From Porphyrobacter sp. (GTDB lineage: Bacteria; Pseudomonadota; Alphaproteobacteria; Sphingomonadales; Sphingomonadaceae): a DNA stretch of 64,000 nucleotides. A program made the translations under genes and the position numbers. The notes under the pieces are model-generated. The model searched no databases. It saw only the letters and a list, made by a program, of their open reading frames with translations, and was not told the DNA's origin. Below are positions 1 through 9,788 of this stretch, in pieces. Numbering within the stretch: the first letter of the stretch is position 1; each line of letters starts with the position of its first letter. Location: the NCBI GenBank assembly GCA_027533455.1, contig JAPZUC010000001.1, positions 124,001-188,000 of the forward strand. Direction: 5' to 3'.

Positions 1-2231
1 TCGACGAGGATGACGTTGACCACATTGGACCCGCCTCCGCCCGATTTCGCATTGGCGAGGTGATAGGCGGCAATGCTTGGCCCCGGATCACGCGTCAGCA
101 TCGCCCATGCGATTCCGCCGATTAGCACCCCGCCCGCAATCGCGATGGCACCGTCGCGCGCCTTGCGGACGTTGCTGGAGATCAGCGGCGGCCGCTTGGG
201 CAGCAGGTTCAGCGCCAGCAGGAGCAGCAACACCGTCACCACCTCGACCGAAATCTGGGTGAGCGCGAGATCGGGGGCAGAGAGCACCGCGAAGGCGAGG
301 CTCACCACCAGCCCGATCACGCTGACGATGATCAGCACGCGAAGGCGGAGGTGCGATTGCACGACCACGGCGAGCGTGGCGGCAACCAGCAGCGCCCATG
401 CGATGATCGCGGGTAAGGTGGCCGGCAGCGCAGGCCGCGTGCCGGTGAGGCGGCCGCCGCCGGTCACCGCGCCCTCGATCACAAGGAGGATGGTGACACC
501 GAACGTCGCCAGCAGCATGGTCTGGAGCGACGGGGTGTGAGTGGCAACGATCGCCCGGCGGGTCCAGCGATCGGCAAGACCCATCGCCCGTTCGAACATC
601 CGCTTGGCATCGGGCAGCGAAGCGGGGTCCCACAGGCCGAGCAGGCGCTTGTGCTGCCACAGCAGCGCGACGCCGCCAGCCACCGCGATCATGCTGAGAA
701 CAAGCGCGAGGTTGACCCCGTGCCACAGGGCGAGATCGACTTCTGGCAACGCGAGGCCCGTCACCGCTCCCGTCACCGCACCCACCAGCGGTGCTGCGAG
801 CAGCATCGGGACGAGGCCCAGCAGCACCGCCAGCCCCGTCAGCAATGCAGACGCGGCCCACATTCCGGGCGAGGGATCATGCGCGCGGGCGAAAGGTTCG
901 GCCTCGCGCGGTGCGCCGAAGAACAGGTGTGCGGCCAAGCGCAGCGAATAGCCGACCGAGAACGTCGCGCCGATAGTGGCCAGCACGGGCAGCAGCCATG
1001 CGGTGCCGAACAGTGCCAGCTTCGGCGTCTGGTAAAGCATCAGCTCCTTGGAGATGAACCCGCCCAGCGGCGGCAGCCCCGCCATCGACGCCGCGGCGAG
1101 CGTGGCGACCAGCGCGGTCACTGGCATCGCCTTTGCAAGCCCGCCGAGACGGCGAATGTCGCGCGTGCCGGTCTCATGCTCGACGATCCCGGCGCTCATG
1201 AACAGCGCGGCTTTGAAAGCGGCATGGTTGAGGATGTGCAGCACCGCAGCCATCGCCGCGGCCTCCAGCGAAAAGCCCAGCAGCATCACCAGCATCCCCA
1301 GCTGCGAGATGGTGGAATAGGCAAGTATGCTTTTCAGATCATGCCGGAACAGCGCCACGGCTGCTCCGAACACCATCGTCACAAGGCCAACGGTGGTGAC
1401 CGTGACCGTGTAGAGTTCCGTCCCCGCCAGCACCGGCCACAGCCGCGCGAGCAGAAACACGCCCGCCTTCACCATCGTCGCCGAGTGGAGATAGGCGCTG
1501 ACCGGCGTCGGCGCGGCCATCGCGTGGGGCAGCCAGAAGTGGAACGGGAACTGGGCGGACTTGGTGAAGCAGCCGACAAGGATCAAGGCGAGGATCGCGG
1601 GATACAGCGGCGAGGCCTGCACCAATGCGCCGCGCGTCAGGATCGTGGCAAGGTCGAAACTGCCCGCGGCCAGCCCGAGCAGCACCATCCCCCCGATCAG
1701 CGCAAGGCCTCCGCCCCCTGTGACAGCCAGCGCCATGCGCGCGCCCTGCCGGGCCTCGGCCTTGTGCTGCCAGAAGCCGATGAGGAGGAAGGATGCGAGG
1801 CTGGTGAGCTCCCAGAAAATGAGAAGCAGAAGGACATTCCCGGCAATTACGATGCCCAACATCGCACCCTGAAACAGCATCAGGCTGGCAAAGAAGCGGC
1901 CGGTGTCCTCGTTCATGTCGAGGTAGCTGTGGGCGAAGATCACTACCAGCAGTCCGATCCCTAGGATCAGCAGTGCGAACATCCAGCCCAGCGGATCGAC
2001 CATCAGCGTGACATCGAGGCCGAGCGCTGGGACCCATGCCCATGTCGCCGATGGCGCGGGGCCGTTCAGGGCCGGTGCTGCAAGGCTCGCCAGCAGGGCA
2101 AGGCCGCCGGAACTCGCCGCGCCCGCAATGCCGGAATGGACGATGCGCCGGGCGCCGTGGGTAAGCGCGATGGCGAGCGCCGCAGCGAAGGGAAGCAGGG
2201 CCAGCGTCAGAAGCGTCATGGCGAGTGCCAT
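1..2231 (-). CDS. mrpA: Monovalent cation/H+ antiporter subunit A (MrpA/MnhA), 3' end beyond window
   Basis: Large NuoL-like membrane subunit of the multi-subunit Mrp Na+/H+ antiporter, a secondary pump for sodium tolerance and pH homeostasis. I read an open frame of about 743 codons from ATG 2231 (a second in-frame ATG is at 2219) to the left edge without a stop. It is almost wholly hydrophobic. Recognisable pieces are the proton-channel core (HSATMVKAG, NHAAFKAALFM, MAGLPPLGGFISKE) and the MrpA-specific C-terminal extension (APDLALTQISVEVVTVLLL, then NVVNVILVD at the edge). The remaining mrp genes probably follow to the left. The ribosome site before 2231 is weak, so either ATG could be used. 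Family confidence is high. Confidence 0.93.
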   Translation of the reverse strand, partial: MALAMTLLTLALLPFAAALAIALTHGARRIVHSGIAGAASSGGLALLASLAAPALNGPAPSATWAWVPALGLDVTLMVDPLGWMFALLILGIGLLVVIFAHSYLDMNEDTGRFFASLMLFQGAMLGIVIAGNVLLLLIFWELTSLASFLLIGFWQHKAEARQGARMALAVTGGGGLALIGGMVLLGLAAGSFDLATILTRGALVQASPLYPAILALILVGCFTKSAQFPFHFWLPHAMAAPTPVSAYLHSATMVKAGVFLLARLWPVLAGTELYTVTVTTVGLVTMVFGAAVALFRHDLKSILAYSTISQLGMLVMLLGFSLEAAAMAAVLHILNHAAFKAALFMSAGIVEHETGTRDIRRLGGLAKAMPVTALVATLAAASMAGLPPLGGFISKELMLYQTPKLALFGTAWLLPVLATIGATFSVGYSLRLAAHLFFGAPREAEPFARAHDPSPGMWAASALLTGLAVLLGLVPMLLAAPLVGAVTGAVTGLALPEVDLALWHGVNLALVLSMIAVAGGVALLWQHKRLLGLWDPASLPDAKRMFERAMGLADRWTRRAIVATHTPSLQTMLLATFGVTILLVIEGAVTGGGRLTGTRPALPATLPAIIAWALLVAATLAVVVQSHLRLRVLIIVSVIGLVVSLAFAVLSAPDLALTQISVEVVTVLLLLLALNLLPKRPPLISSNVRKARDGAIAIAGGVLIGGIAWAMLTRDPGPSIAAYHLANAKSGGGGSNVVNVILV

Positions 2232-2467
2232 AGGCGGCCCCGGTGGTCCTTCCTGCAAGAGCGTAGCGGCGTCAGCACCGATGGTGCGTGTCCAAGGCAT
2301 AGACGAGGGGGTTGCGAAAGCACAACCCAAACCGGGCTAGTGCCGGTCCGGGTGTGGCCGGCGAGGAAGCGCAAAGTCCGTGCTCGCGCGGTTTTGATCG
2401 GGGTTAGACCCCCTCCAGACTCTGCCTAGGCCCGTTTTGGCGTGGCTTTGCACCCGCCTTTTGCGGC

Positions 2468-2483
2468 GGTTTCACGTGAAACA
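2468..2483. other. parS-like centromere site (15/16 match)
   Basis: GGTTTCACGTGAAACA matches the chromosomal ParB-binding consensus TGTTTCACGTGAAACA except at the first base, and contains a perfect 14-bp palindrome (2469-2482). It lies in the 272-bp gap between mrpA and apt, which has no gene. A 15-base block AGACCCCCTCCAGAC at 2406-2420 recurs upstream of the second parS-like site at 39374. ParB binding is inferred from the motif. Confidence 0.72.
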
Positions 2484-2503
2484 TGGGTCGGAGCGCCAGC
2501 GGC

Positions 2504-3055
2504 TCAATCGCCCTCGAATTCCATAAGAGTCCCGACCGTGATGCCCGCCTTCCTCAACCGCTCGGCCCCGCCAAGGTCCGGCAGGTCGATCACGAACAGC
2601 GCATCGGTTACCTCGGCCCCCGCCGCGCGCAGCAACTCGGCCGCTGCAAGCGCAGTGCCGCCGGTGGCGATCAGGTCATCGACGATCACCACCTTTTCCC
2701 CGGGCGCTACGGCCTCGGGGTCCATCTCCAGCCGGTCGGTTCCGTACTCGAGCGCATAGTCGATTCCGATGGTCACGATCGGGAGCTTGCCGGGCTTGCG
2801 GACAGGGACGAAGCCGATCCCGAGTTGGACCGCGACCGCCGCGCCGAAGATGAAACCGCGCGCTTCCATACCGGCGATCTTTTGCGCCCCCGCAGCCGCC
2901 GCCAGCAGCGCAAGGTGCCCGACGCTCGCAGCGAGGCCCTGCGGGTGGCCGATCAACGTGGTGATGTCGCGGAACTGGATGCCGGGATGGGGGAAATCGG
3001 GGACAGTGCGCACCAGCGCCTTAAGTTCCTCGGGAGAGAGATGCGGCGGTATCAT
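2504..3055 (-). CDS. apt: Adenine phosphoribosyltransferase
   Basis: Purine-salvage enzyme making AMP and pyrophosphate from adenine and PRPP in the cytoplasm. The 183-residue length is normal. The PRPP-binding loop [16 protein letters not shown] is near residues 120-135, and the N-terminal [15 protein letters not shown] block is typical of Apt. It starts with ATG and lies 94 bases downstream of petC on the same strand, so read-through from the bc1 operon is possible. An imperfect hairpin separates the two genes. Confidence 0.96.
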   Translation of the reverse strand: MIPPHLSPEELKALVRTVPDFPHPGIQFRDITTLIGHPQGLAASVGHLALLAAAAGAQKIAGMEARGFIFGAAVAVQLGIGFVPVRKPGKLPIVTIGIDYALEYGTDRLEMDPEAVAPGEKVVIVDDLIATGGTALAAAELLRAAGAEVTDALFVIDLPDLGGAERLRKAGITVGTLMEFEGD

Positions 3056-3093
3056 GTCGGCGGGCCCCTTTCGCCCCCCCTCAAAGCAGAGCC

Positions 3094-3120
3094 CCCCGCC
3101 ATCCGCAAGGGATGACGGGG
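3094..3120. other. Imperfect hairpin between petC and apt
   Basis: An 11-bp stem with one mismatch (3094-3104 paired with 3110-3120) and a GCAAG loop. There is no T-tract on either side, so a simple intrinsic terminator is doubtful. It could be a transcript-end or processing structure between the bc1 operon and apt. Confidence 0.35.
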
Positions 3121-3149
3121 CGCCGTGTGCCCTTAACGTCGGAAGACGC

Positions 3150-4004
3150 TTAGCTCTTCTTCGGCTTCAGTCCGGCCCAGATCTGCTTGTAGGACAGGAA
3201 GGCCAACGCAGTCGCGAACAGCAGGAAGCCCAACACGAACCAGCCGGTCTGGCGCCGCTCGACCAGCGAAGGCTCGGCGGTCCAGGTCAGGAAAGCAGCC
3301 ACGTCCTTGGACATCTGCGGAACGGTGGATTCCGTCCCGTCCGCAAAGGTCACCTGACCATCGCTCAGCGGCGGGGGCATGGCGATGTTCACGTTGTGGA
3401 AGTGCTTGTTGAAGTAGAGGCCATCGGGCGTCTCAAAGCCGACCTTGGCCGCCTTGGCCGGATCGGGCTCGCCATAACCCGTCAGCAGGTCATAGACGTA
3501 GTTCGAGCCGTCATGACGCGCCTTGGTCATCAGCGAAAGATCAGGCGGAATGGCGTTGTTGTTTGCCGCTGCCGCCGCAATAGCGTTGGGGTACGGGCTC
3601 GGGAAAGCGTCGGTCGGCTCGCCCGGACGGGTGGTCGTTTCACCGGTTGCGGGATCGATGCCCGGAACAGTCCAGGTTGCCGCCTCAGCATCAACCTCGG
3701 CGTCGGTGTAACCGAGCTGCTTGAGGTTGCGGAACGCCACGAACTTCATGCTGTGGCAGGCCGAGCAGACTTCCTTGTAGACCTGGTAGCCGCGCTGCAG
3801 CTGGGCCACGTCCCACTTGCCGAAGGCGCCGTCGAAGGCGAAGCCGCCCGCAGGGCCTTCGCCATGCTCGTAGAAGTAGGAAGACGGCTGCTTTTCCGGC
3901 GCAGGGCCGAACGCATAGTTATAGGCACCGGGCAAGAGTGACCACAGCACCAGCACCAGCGTGATGGCGAGGCCTGCGATGATGCCTCCGAGACGAATAG
4001 TCAT
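3150..4004 (-). CDS. petC: Cytochrome c1 of the bc1 complex
   Basis: Membrane-anchored c-type cytochrome passing electrons from the Rieske protein to cytochrome c. The 284-residue protein has an N-terminal hydrophobic segment (about residues 7-27), the haem-attachment motif C80-S-A-C83-H84, a probable Met ligand in [10 protein letters not shown], and a C-terminal membrane anchor followed by a basic KPKKS tail. It is the last gene of a petA-petB-petC order on the minus strand, 54 bases after petB. Without a long fused N-terminus, this is the separate-gene form. Confidence 0.96.
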   Translation of the reverse strand: MTIRLGGIIAGLAITLVLVLWSLLPGAYNYAFGPAPEKQPSSYFYEHGEGPAGGFAFDGAFGKWDVAQLQRGYQVYKEVCSACHSMKFVAFRNLKQLGYTDAEVDAEAATWTVPGIDPATGETTTRPGEPTDAFPSPYPNAIAAAAANNNAIPPDLSLMTKARHDGSNYVYDLLTGYGEPDPAKAAKVGFETPDGLYFNKHFHNVNIAMPPPLSDGQVTFADGTESTVPQMSKDVAAFLTWTAEPSLVERRQTGWFVLGFLLFATALAFLSYKQIWAGLKPKKS

Positions 4005-4058
4005 GTCCGAACTCTTTCTCGTTATCGGTTCAGATTGCTTGGATGTGCGTCCGGCCGA

Positions 4059-5420
4059 TCACTCGGCCGGTTGCAGCGCCCCATCGGTGGCAGTGCCGGC
4101 GTCGCCGCCATCCACCGAGCCGGTCCGCGGAGCTTCCGGGGCCGCATCCTTGCCGAGCACCGCTTCGGTGATCGAGAAGGGCAGCGGCTTGGGCACTTCA
4201 ATCTGGCTGATGATCGGAAGGATCACCAGGAAGTGCAGGAAGTAGTACGCCGTGAAGATCTGGCTGAGCATGATGTAAGGCTCTTCGGCGTGGGCACCGC
4301 CAAGATAGAACAGCGCTGCCATGGTCGGAATCAGGCCGAACCAGAAGAACTTGCGGAACAGCGGGCGGTAGTGGCCCGAGCGCACGGGGCTCTTGTCGAG
4401 CCAGGGCAGGATGAACCAGACCAGGATCGAGCCAAACATCGCGATCACGCCCAGCAACTTGGCGGGGATCAACACAATACCAGTGAACGGAATGGTCAGA
4501 TCGCCCGTGAAGGCGCGAAGGATCGCGTAGAACGGATAGAAGTACCATTCCGGAACGATCAGCGCCGGGGTCGAGAGCGGGTTGGCCTCGATGTAGTTGT
4601 CGGGGTGACCGAGCGCGTTGGGCAGGAAGAAGACCATCGCGGTGAACAGGATCAGGATGACGCCGAGACCGAAGCCGTCCTTCGCCGTGTAGTAGGGGTG
4701 GAACGGAACAGTGTCCGATTCCTGCTTCACTTCCACGCCGGTCGGGTTCGACGAGCCGGGGATGTGCAGCGCCCAGATGTGCAGGATCACAACGCCCGCG
4801 ATCACGAAGGGCAGCAGGAAGTGCAAGCTGAAGAAGCGGTTCAACGCGGCATTATCGGGCGCAAAACCGCCCAGCAACCATACCTGAAGCGGTTCGCCCA
4901 CCAGCGGGATCGCGGTGAACAGACCAGTGATGACCTGCGCGCCCCAGAAGCTCATCTGGCCCCACGGCAGGACGTAGCCCATGAAGGCGGTCGCCATCAT
5001 CAGCAGGAAGATCACCACGCCCAGCAGCCAGATCATCTCGCGCGGTGCCTTGTACGACGAGTAGAAGAACCCGCGGAAGATGTGCATGTAGATGACGATG
5101 AAGAAGAAGCTCGCCCCGTTCGCGTGGGCGTAGCGCAGCATCCAGCCGTAGTTGACGTCGCGCATGATGTGCTCGACCGTCGCAAAGGCGACAAGGCCGT
5201 TGGCTGCATAATGCATCGCCAATACGACGCCAGTGATGATTTGCACCACGAGGAAGAAGCCGGCGAGCACGCCGAAGTTCCACATATAGTTGAGGTTGCG
5301 CGGCACCGGATAGCCGGCACCCACCGCGTTGTAGACGAGACGCGGAAGCGGAAGCTTCTCGTCAAGCCACTTGGTGAAGGCGGACTGCGGTTCGTATTGC
5401 TTGGCCCAGGCGAAACTCAT
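4059..5420 (-). CDS. petB: Cytochrome b of the bc1 complex
   Basis: Core quinol-oxidising membrane subunit carrying two b haems. The 453-residue length fits bacterial cytochrome b. Hallmarks include the [20 protein letters not shown] segment, [14 protein letters not shown], the Qo-site [13 protein letters not shown] motif, and about eight transmembrane helices. The ATG follows a GAGAG ribosome site. It is the middle gene of petABC, 65 bases after the Rieske gene, so the three are probably co-transcribed. Confidence 0.97.
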   Translation of the reverse strand: MSFAWAKQYEPQSAFTKWLDEKLPLPRLVYNAVGAGYPVPRNLNYMWNFGVLAGFFLVVQIITGVVLAMHYAANGLVAFATVEHIMRDVNYGWMLRYAHANGASFFFIVIYMHIFRGFFYSSYKAPREMIWLLGVVIFLLMMATAFMGYVLPWGQMSFWGAQVITGLFTAIPLVGEPLQVWLLGGFAPDNAALNRFFSLHFLLPFVIAGVVILHIWALHIPGSSNPTGVEVKQESDTVPFHPYYTAKDGFGLGVILILFTAMVFFLPNALGHPDNYIEANPLSTPALIVPEWYFYPFYAILRAFTGDLTIPFTGIVLIPAKLLGVIAMFGSILVWFILPWLDKSPVRSGHYRPLFRKFFWFGLIPTMAALFYLGGAHAEEPYIMLSQIFTAYYFLHFLVILPIISQIEVPKPLPFSITEAVLGKDAAPEAPRTGSVDGGDAGTATDGALQPAE

Positions 5421-5485
5421 GGCGTTCTCTCGGCTTGATCGGATGGAAGGTCAGGCGATTACAGTGTCGGAATAGATACGAAGGA

Positions 5486-6052
5486 TCAGCCGACCCGGAC
5501 GACGGTGTCGGAGGTAAAATCGTAGTCCGGAACATGCAGGTTCTTCGGCGCAGGGCCCTTCCGGATGCGGCCGGCAACATCGTAGTGCGAACCGTGGCAG
5601 GGGCAGAAATAACCGCCGAAATCGCCCTGGTTCTCGCCTTCGGCGGCGCCCAGCGGCACACAGCCCAGGTGGGTACACACGCCCATGGTGATGAGGATGT
5701 CTTCGTGTCCAGCCTTTGTGCGCGAGGCCAGAGTGGCCGGATCGCGCATGTCCGCAGTGTCATCAGCCTTCGCTGCGGCGATTTGCTCGGGCGTGAGACG
5801 CTTCACGAACAGCGGCTGCTTGCGGAAGGCCGCCTTGATGCTCTGGCCCGGCTGGATCGCGCCGATATCCACCTCGGTGGTGCTCGCAGCAAGCACGTCC
5901 TGCGAGGGCGCCATCTGCGAGATCAACGGAAACAGCACCGAAGCACCGCCCACACCGGCTGTGCCCAGCGCAGCGATGTGGATCCAGTCGCGGCGACGTA
6001 CGCCTTCTTCGGTGGCGGAGACTTCAGTGGTAGCGGCCGTGTCAGTAGCCAT
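5486..6052 (-). CDS. petA: Ubiquinol-cytochrome c reductase Rieske iron-sulfur protein
   Basis: High-potential 2Fe-2S subunit of the bc1 complex. The 188 residues show a single N-terminal membrane helix with twin-Arg-like residues R19-R21, then the Rieske fold. Cluster ligands are C126/H128 in CTHLGC and C150/H153 in CPCHGSH; C131 and C152 would form the stabilising disulfide. It is the first gene of the petABC operon. The 214-base gap upstream (6053-6266) should hold the operon promoter; I see no other gene there. Confidence 0.96.
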   Translation of the reverse strand: MATDTAATTEVSATEEGVRRRDWIHIAALGTAGVGGASVLFPLISQMAPSQDVLAASTTEVDIGAIQPGQSIKAAFRKQPLFVKRLTPEQIAAAKADDTADMRDPATLASRTKAGHEDILITMGVCTHLGCVPLGAAEGENQGDFGGYFCPCHGSHYDVAGRIRKGPAPKNLHVPDYDFTSDTVVRVG

Positions 6053-6266
6053 TTCGTCTTACCCTGCTCGTTTTGCCGCGCCGGAAAAGCCTGCGCGGCG
6101 TGGTGTTTCATTCCGGGGCCGCAAAAGCCCCTGAGCCGATCCGTCGATTGGTCCCTGTTTCGGGCCGGATGCACCCACTTGGCGCACCTCACCCTCAACT
6201 TGGCGGCGGCAATTAACGGCAATCCTGCGAGATTCCAACCTCGTTTTCATCAAGCGCCGTTCGCAG

Positions 6267-7031
6267 TTATGCAAGGGCTGCGCTAGTCAGTGCGATCATG
6301 CTGATCTGCCGACCATAATTTCCCTCGCCCGCCTGCGTGGAGCGTCTGTGCGAGTGGTAACGCGCGACATGTGAGAATGTATCCCGGCGCGTATCCGCAA
6401 TTTTGCTAAGGCCAGCGTCAGCAAGGCGCGCCATGATGAAACCGGGCAGATCAAAGTGCCAGCGCGGCACATCGTCACGCATCGGCGCAGGGGCGAAAAA
6501 GCGCTCGGCATCGGAGGGGAAGCGGTCGCGAAAGGCAGGATCGACCTCGTAACTGGCCTGTGCGATCGTGGGCCCGAGCACCGCAGCGATGTTCGCCCGG
6601 GTCGCGCCGATGGCTTCCATCGCGGCGATTGTATTCTCTAGCACGCCATCCACGGCCCCGCGCCATCCTGCGTGGGCAGCCCCGATCACCCCTGCCTCGG
6701 CATCGGCAAGAAGGATCGGGCCGCAATCGGCGGTGACTATGCCGAGCACGATGCCGGGCGTGGCGGTGACGACCGCGTCGGCGACCGGACGGCCCTCGGC
6801 GGCATCGTCCCAAGCCCGCGTGACGGTCACGACATAGGGCGAATGGACCTGATGCGGCGCGGCGAGCTGCCCGCCAGGACAAAGCGATTGGGCCGCCGCA
6901 GCCCTCAGAGCGCGCACCTCCGCCCCGTCGCCCGGCCCGCCGAAGCCGAACTGATGCACCCCGCCCGCGCTTCCGAAAAAGCCGTGCAGCACGCCTGCCA
7001 GCAGCGGCGAGGTTTCGACCTGAAACGCCAC
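6267..7031 (-). CDS. pgeF: PgeF/YfiH-type laccase-domain protein (peptidoglycan editing factor)
   Basis: Cu-oxidase_4 family protein. E. coli PgeF hydrolyses mis-incorporated L-Ser in peptidoglycan precursors; others in the family are annotated polyphenol oxidase or multicopper. The 254-residue protein has the characteristic ADCGPILLAD and GAAHAGWRGAVDGVL motifs that supply the metal-binding His/Cys. It begins at GTG 7031 and lies 4 bases after the pepN stop, so the two are probably co-transcribed. Confidence 0.9.
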   Translation of the reverse strand: MAFQVETSPLLAGVLHGFFGSAGGVHQFGFGGPGDGAEVRALRAAAAQSLCPGGQLAAPHQVHSPYVVTVTRAWDDAAEGRPVADAVVTATPGIVLGIVTADCGPILLADAEAGVIGAAHAGWRGAVDGVLENTIAAMEAIGATRANIAAVLGPTIAQASYEVDPAFRDRFPSDAERFFAPAPMRDDVPRWHFDLPGFIMARLADAGLSKIADTRRDTFSHVARYHSHRRSTQAGEGNYGRQISMIALTSAALA

Positions 7032-7035
7032 CGGA

Positions 7036-9696
7036 TCAGCCTTCCAGCGAGCGGCTGACCTGCTCGAAGGTATCGCGCGACAGATTGCCTGCCGCCAGAA
7101 TCCGCTCCAGCTCGGCCTTCATCAGCGCCGCGCGCCCAGGTTCGATCCGCCGCCAGCGGCCGAGCGACGGCACGAAACGCGCCGCGGTTTGCGGATTGAT
7201 CGGGTCGAGCGCGAGGATCACATCGGCAACCATCCGGTAGCCCTCGCCATCCGCCTTGTGGAAGCCCTTGGGGTTCCCGGCAAAGGCCATGTGGAGCGAA
7301 CGCACGCGGTTGGGGTTCTTCAGGGTGAAGTCGGGATGCTCCGCCAGCCTGCGGACATGCTGGTTCACGTCCGGGTGGAGCGACAGAGCCTGCAGGGTGA
7401 ACCACTTGTCGATCACCAGCGCATTGTCGCGGTAGTGGTCGTAGAAGGCGCTAAGCCGTTCCTCGCGCTCGGGCGCGTCGAGCCCGCACAGCACCATCAG
7501 CGCACCCTGCCGGTCGGTCATGTTGTCCGCCGCGTCGAACTGCGCGGCGGCCATCTGCGCTGCCCGCGCCGGGTCGGCAGCAGCGATGAGGCCGAGTGCG
7601 ATGGTCTTGACCTTGCGCGCGCCGCGACCAGCCGGATCGTTGAGCGCGATGCCCGCAGCGCGGGCGTGGAGTGCCTGCAACTCGCTCGCCAGCGCGGTGC
7701 CGATGGCCGCTTTCAGCGCTTCGCGCGCGGCATGGATCGCACCGGGATCAGCCTTGCGTGTCCCGGACGCCATCACCTCGAACAGGTAGGTTTCCGATGG
7801 CAGCACCATCAGCTCGCCCCGCATTGCATCCTCGAGCGCGTTGTCGGCGAGGCTGGAGCGGAACGCGCCGATGATCGCCGCCTCGCCCGCCGTCTGCTCC
7901 TCCGCCGAAAGCGCGCCGCTGGCGGTCCCGACCAGATGCCCGACGGCCAATTCCTGCAAGGCTTCCGAGCGGGCGAAGGGATCATCGTCATGGGCGGCGA
8001 GAAACACGAGGTCTTCGCGGGCCAGCGTCCGTTCGATGACCACCGGGGCGGTGAAGCCGCGGTTGATCGAGACCACCGGATCGGGACCGGCGAGCGGGAG
8101 GTCAAAGGTCTGCTCTTCCTGCTCCAGTACCACCAACTGCTCGGCGCCCAGCGCACCGCCGCGCGAATGGACAGCAATCTTCAGAGGGATTGGCATGGGC
8201 AGCTTGTCTGGCTGGCAGGGGGTGGCGGGGACAGTCTGCTTCAGGGTCAGCTTCAGCGTTTCGCCCTCTATCGCCTGCGAAACAGTGACCCGCGGCGTGC
8301 CGGCTTGCGAATACCACCGGCGGAACTGGGTGAGGTCGATCCCTGCCCCGTCCTCGATCGCCTTGACGAAATCCTCGCAGGTCGCCGCTTCTCCGTCATG
8401 CCGGTCGAAATAAAGATCGGTGCCTGCCCGGAACCGCGCCTCGCCCACCATCGAGCGCATCATGCGGATCACTTCCGCGCCCTTGTTATAGACAGTCGCG
8501 GTGTAGAAATTGCTGATCTCGCGGTAAGAATCGGGCCGGATAGGGTGAGCGAGCGGACCTGCATCCTCGGGGAACTGGGCGGCGCGCAGGATGCGCACAT
8601 CCTCGATCCGCTTGACCGCCTGCCCGCGCATGTCCTGGCTGAACAGCTGGTCGCGCAGGACCGTGAAGCCCTCCTTCAAGGAAAGCTGGAACCAGTCACG
8701 GCAGGTGATGCGGTTGCCAGACCAGTTGTGGAAGTACTCGTGCGCGATCACGCCTTCGACCGCGTCGAAATCGGCATCGGTCGCGGTGTCGGGGTCGGCC
8801 AGCACGTATTTGGTGTTGAAGACGTTGAGCCCCTTGTTCTCCATCGCCCCCATGTTGAAATCGGACACGGCGACGATGTTGTAGAGATCGAGGTCATACT
8901 CGCGGCCGAACACCTCCTCGTCCCACTTCATCGAACGGTGGAGGGACTCCAGAGCATGGTCGGTGCGCTCGAGATCCTCGGCGCGCACCCAGACATTGCA
9001 TTCGACCTCGCGGCCCGAGACCGTGACCAATGGCTTGGAGTTCGCCACCAGATCGCCCGCGACCAGCGCGAACAGGTAGGACGGCTTGGGCCACGGATCA
9101 TGCCACTCGGCCCAGTGCGTGCCGTCCGCGTTGTCGCCAGCGGCGGTCCGGTTGCCGTTGCATAGCAGGATCGGGAAAAGCGCCTTGTCCCCCTCCATCC
9201 GCACGGCATAGGTCGAGAGCACATCGGGCCGGTCTGGGAAGAAGGTGATCCGGCGGAAGCCCTCGCTCTCGCACTGGGTGCAGAGCATTCCGTTCGAGGC
9301 ATAGAGGCCCATCAGCTGGGTGTTGGCCGAAGGGTTGATGGTGGTGACGATTTCGACCGTATGCTTGCCGCCCGGCAGGGTGACAACAAGATCTGGGCCG
9401 TCCATCCGCCATTCGGCAGGCGCGCCGTCCACCATAATGCCGTTGGCGGCGAGGCTGTCCCCGTTGAGGCGCAATTCGGGCGAGGCGCCGGCTGCAGGGT
9501 TGCGCTCAACTTCGAGCTTCGCAGTGACGACGGTCGCTTCAAGCCCCAGCCGGAAATCCAGCTTCGTGGCCGGCAGCAGCCACGGATATGGCGCGTAATC
9601 CTCGCGCCGGATGACGGGCGGCTCGTGCGGGGTGGGGGCAGCGTCGGCGATTTCAGGATTGCCGTCGGGCGTGGTGGGGGTGGTTGCGATGTCCAT
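7036..9696 (-). CDS. pepN: Aminopeptidase N (M1 family)
   Basis: Zinc metallo-aminopeptidase of 886 residues, the normal size for bacterial PepN. The exopeptidase GAMENKGLN motif and the zinc site HEYFHNWSGNR (HExxH near residue 318, second Glu in LSLKEGF) are intact. The C-terminal half is the M1 alpha-helical domain. The frame stays open to 10155, but homology begins at MDIATTP, so I place the start at ATG 9696. Longer versions would run through the intergenic palindrome at 9713-9774. Confidence 0.95.
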   Translation of the reverse strand: MDIATTPTTPDGNPEIADAAPTPHEPPVIRREDYAPYPWLLPATKLDFRLGLEATVVTAKLEVERNPAAGASPELRLNGDSLAANGIMVDGAPAEWRMDGPDLVVTLPGGKHTVEIVTTINPSANTQLMGLYASNGMLCTQCESEGFRRITFFPDRPDVLSTYAVRMEGDKALFPILLCNGNRTAAGDNADGTHWAEWHDPWPKPSYLFALVAGDLVANSKPLVTVSGREVECNVWVRAEDLERTDHALESLHRSMKWDEEVFGREYDLDLYNIVAVSDFNMGAMENKGLNVFNTKYVLADPDTATDADFDAVEGVIAHEYFHNWSGNRITCRDWFQLSLKEGFTVLRDQLFSQDMRGQAVKRIEDVRILRAAQFPEDAGPLAHPIRPDSYREISNFYTATVYNKGAEVIRMMRSMVGEARFRAGTDLYFDRHDGEAATCEDFVKAIEDGAGIDLTQFRRWYSQAGTPRVTVSQAIEGETLKLTLKQTVPATPCQPDKLPMPIPLKIAVHSRGGALGAEQLVVLEQEEQTFDLPLAGPDPVVSINRGFTAPVVIERTLAREDLVFLAAHDDDPFARSEALQELAVGHLVGTASGALSAEEQTAGEAAIIGAFRSSLADNALEDAMRGELMVLPSETYLFEVMASGTRKADPGAIHAAREALKAAIGTALASELQALHARAAGIALNDPAGRGARKVKTIALGLIAAADPARAAQMAAAQFDAADNMTDRQGALMVLCGLDAPEREERLSAFYDHYRDNALVIDKWFTLQALSLHPDVNQHVRRLAEHPDFTLKNPNRVRSLHMAFAGNPKGFHKADGEGYRMVADVILALDPINPQTAARFVPSLGRWRRIEPGRAALMKAELERILAAGNLSRDTFEQVSRSLEG

Positions 9697-9712
9697 GCCT
9701 GCCTCTCTACTC

Positions 9713-9774
9713 GTTCGTGTCGAGCGTAGTCGAGACACAATGCAAATGGCCTCTCGACTACGCTCAAGGCGAAC
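9713..9774. repeat. REP-like intergenic inverted repeat
   Basis: Two arms share a perfect 14-base core, GAGCGTAGTCGAGA at 9722-9735 and its reverse complement at 9752-9765, with weaker matching extending to both ends (GTTCG and CGAAC). The loop is 16 bases. It sits between the divergent pepN and SDR genes. The core resembles intergenic palindromes I remember as common in sphingomonad genomes; copy number cannot be judged here. Confidence 0.6.
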
Positions 9775-9788
9775 GGCAAGGTGGCGGC

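Noticed and set aside
537..1964. Plus-strand open frame of 475 codons opposite mrpA
   Set aside because: Low-complexity Arg/Gln/His translation; mrpA reads cleanly on the other strand, even though it has no stop in the window.
6115..6131. Small GGGGC/GCCCC hairpin upstream of petA
   Set aside because: Five-base stem without a T-tract; expected often in DNA this GC-rich.
7189..9165. Plus-strand open frame of 658 codons opposite pepN
   Set aside because: Shadow frame; PepN motifs are intact on the minus strand.
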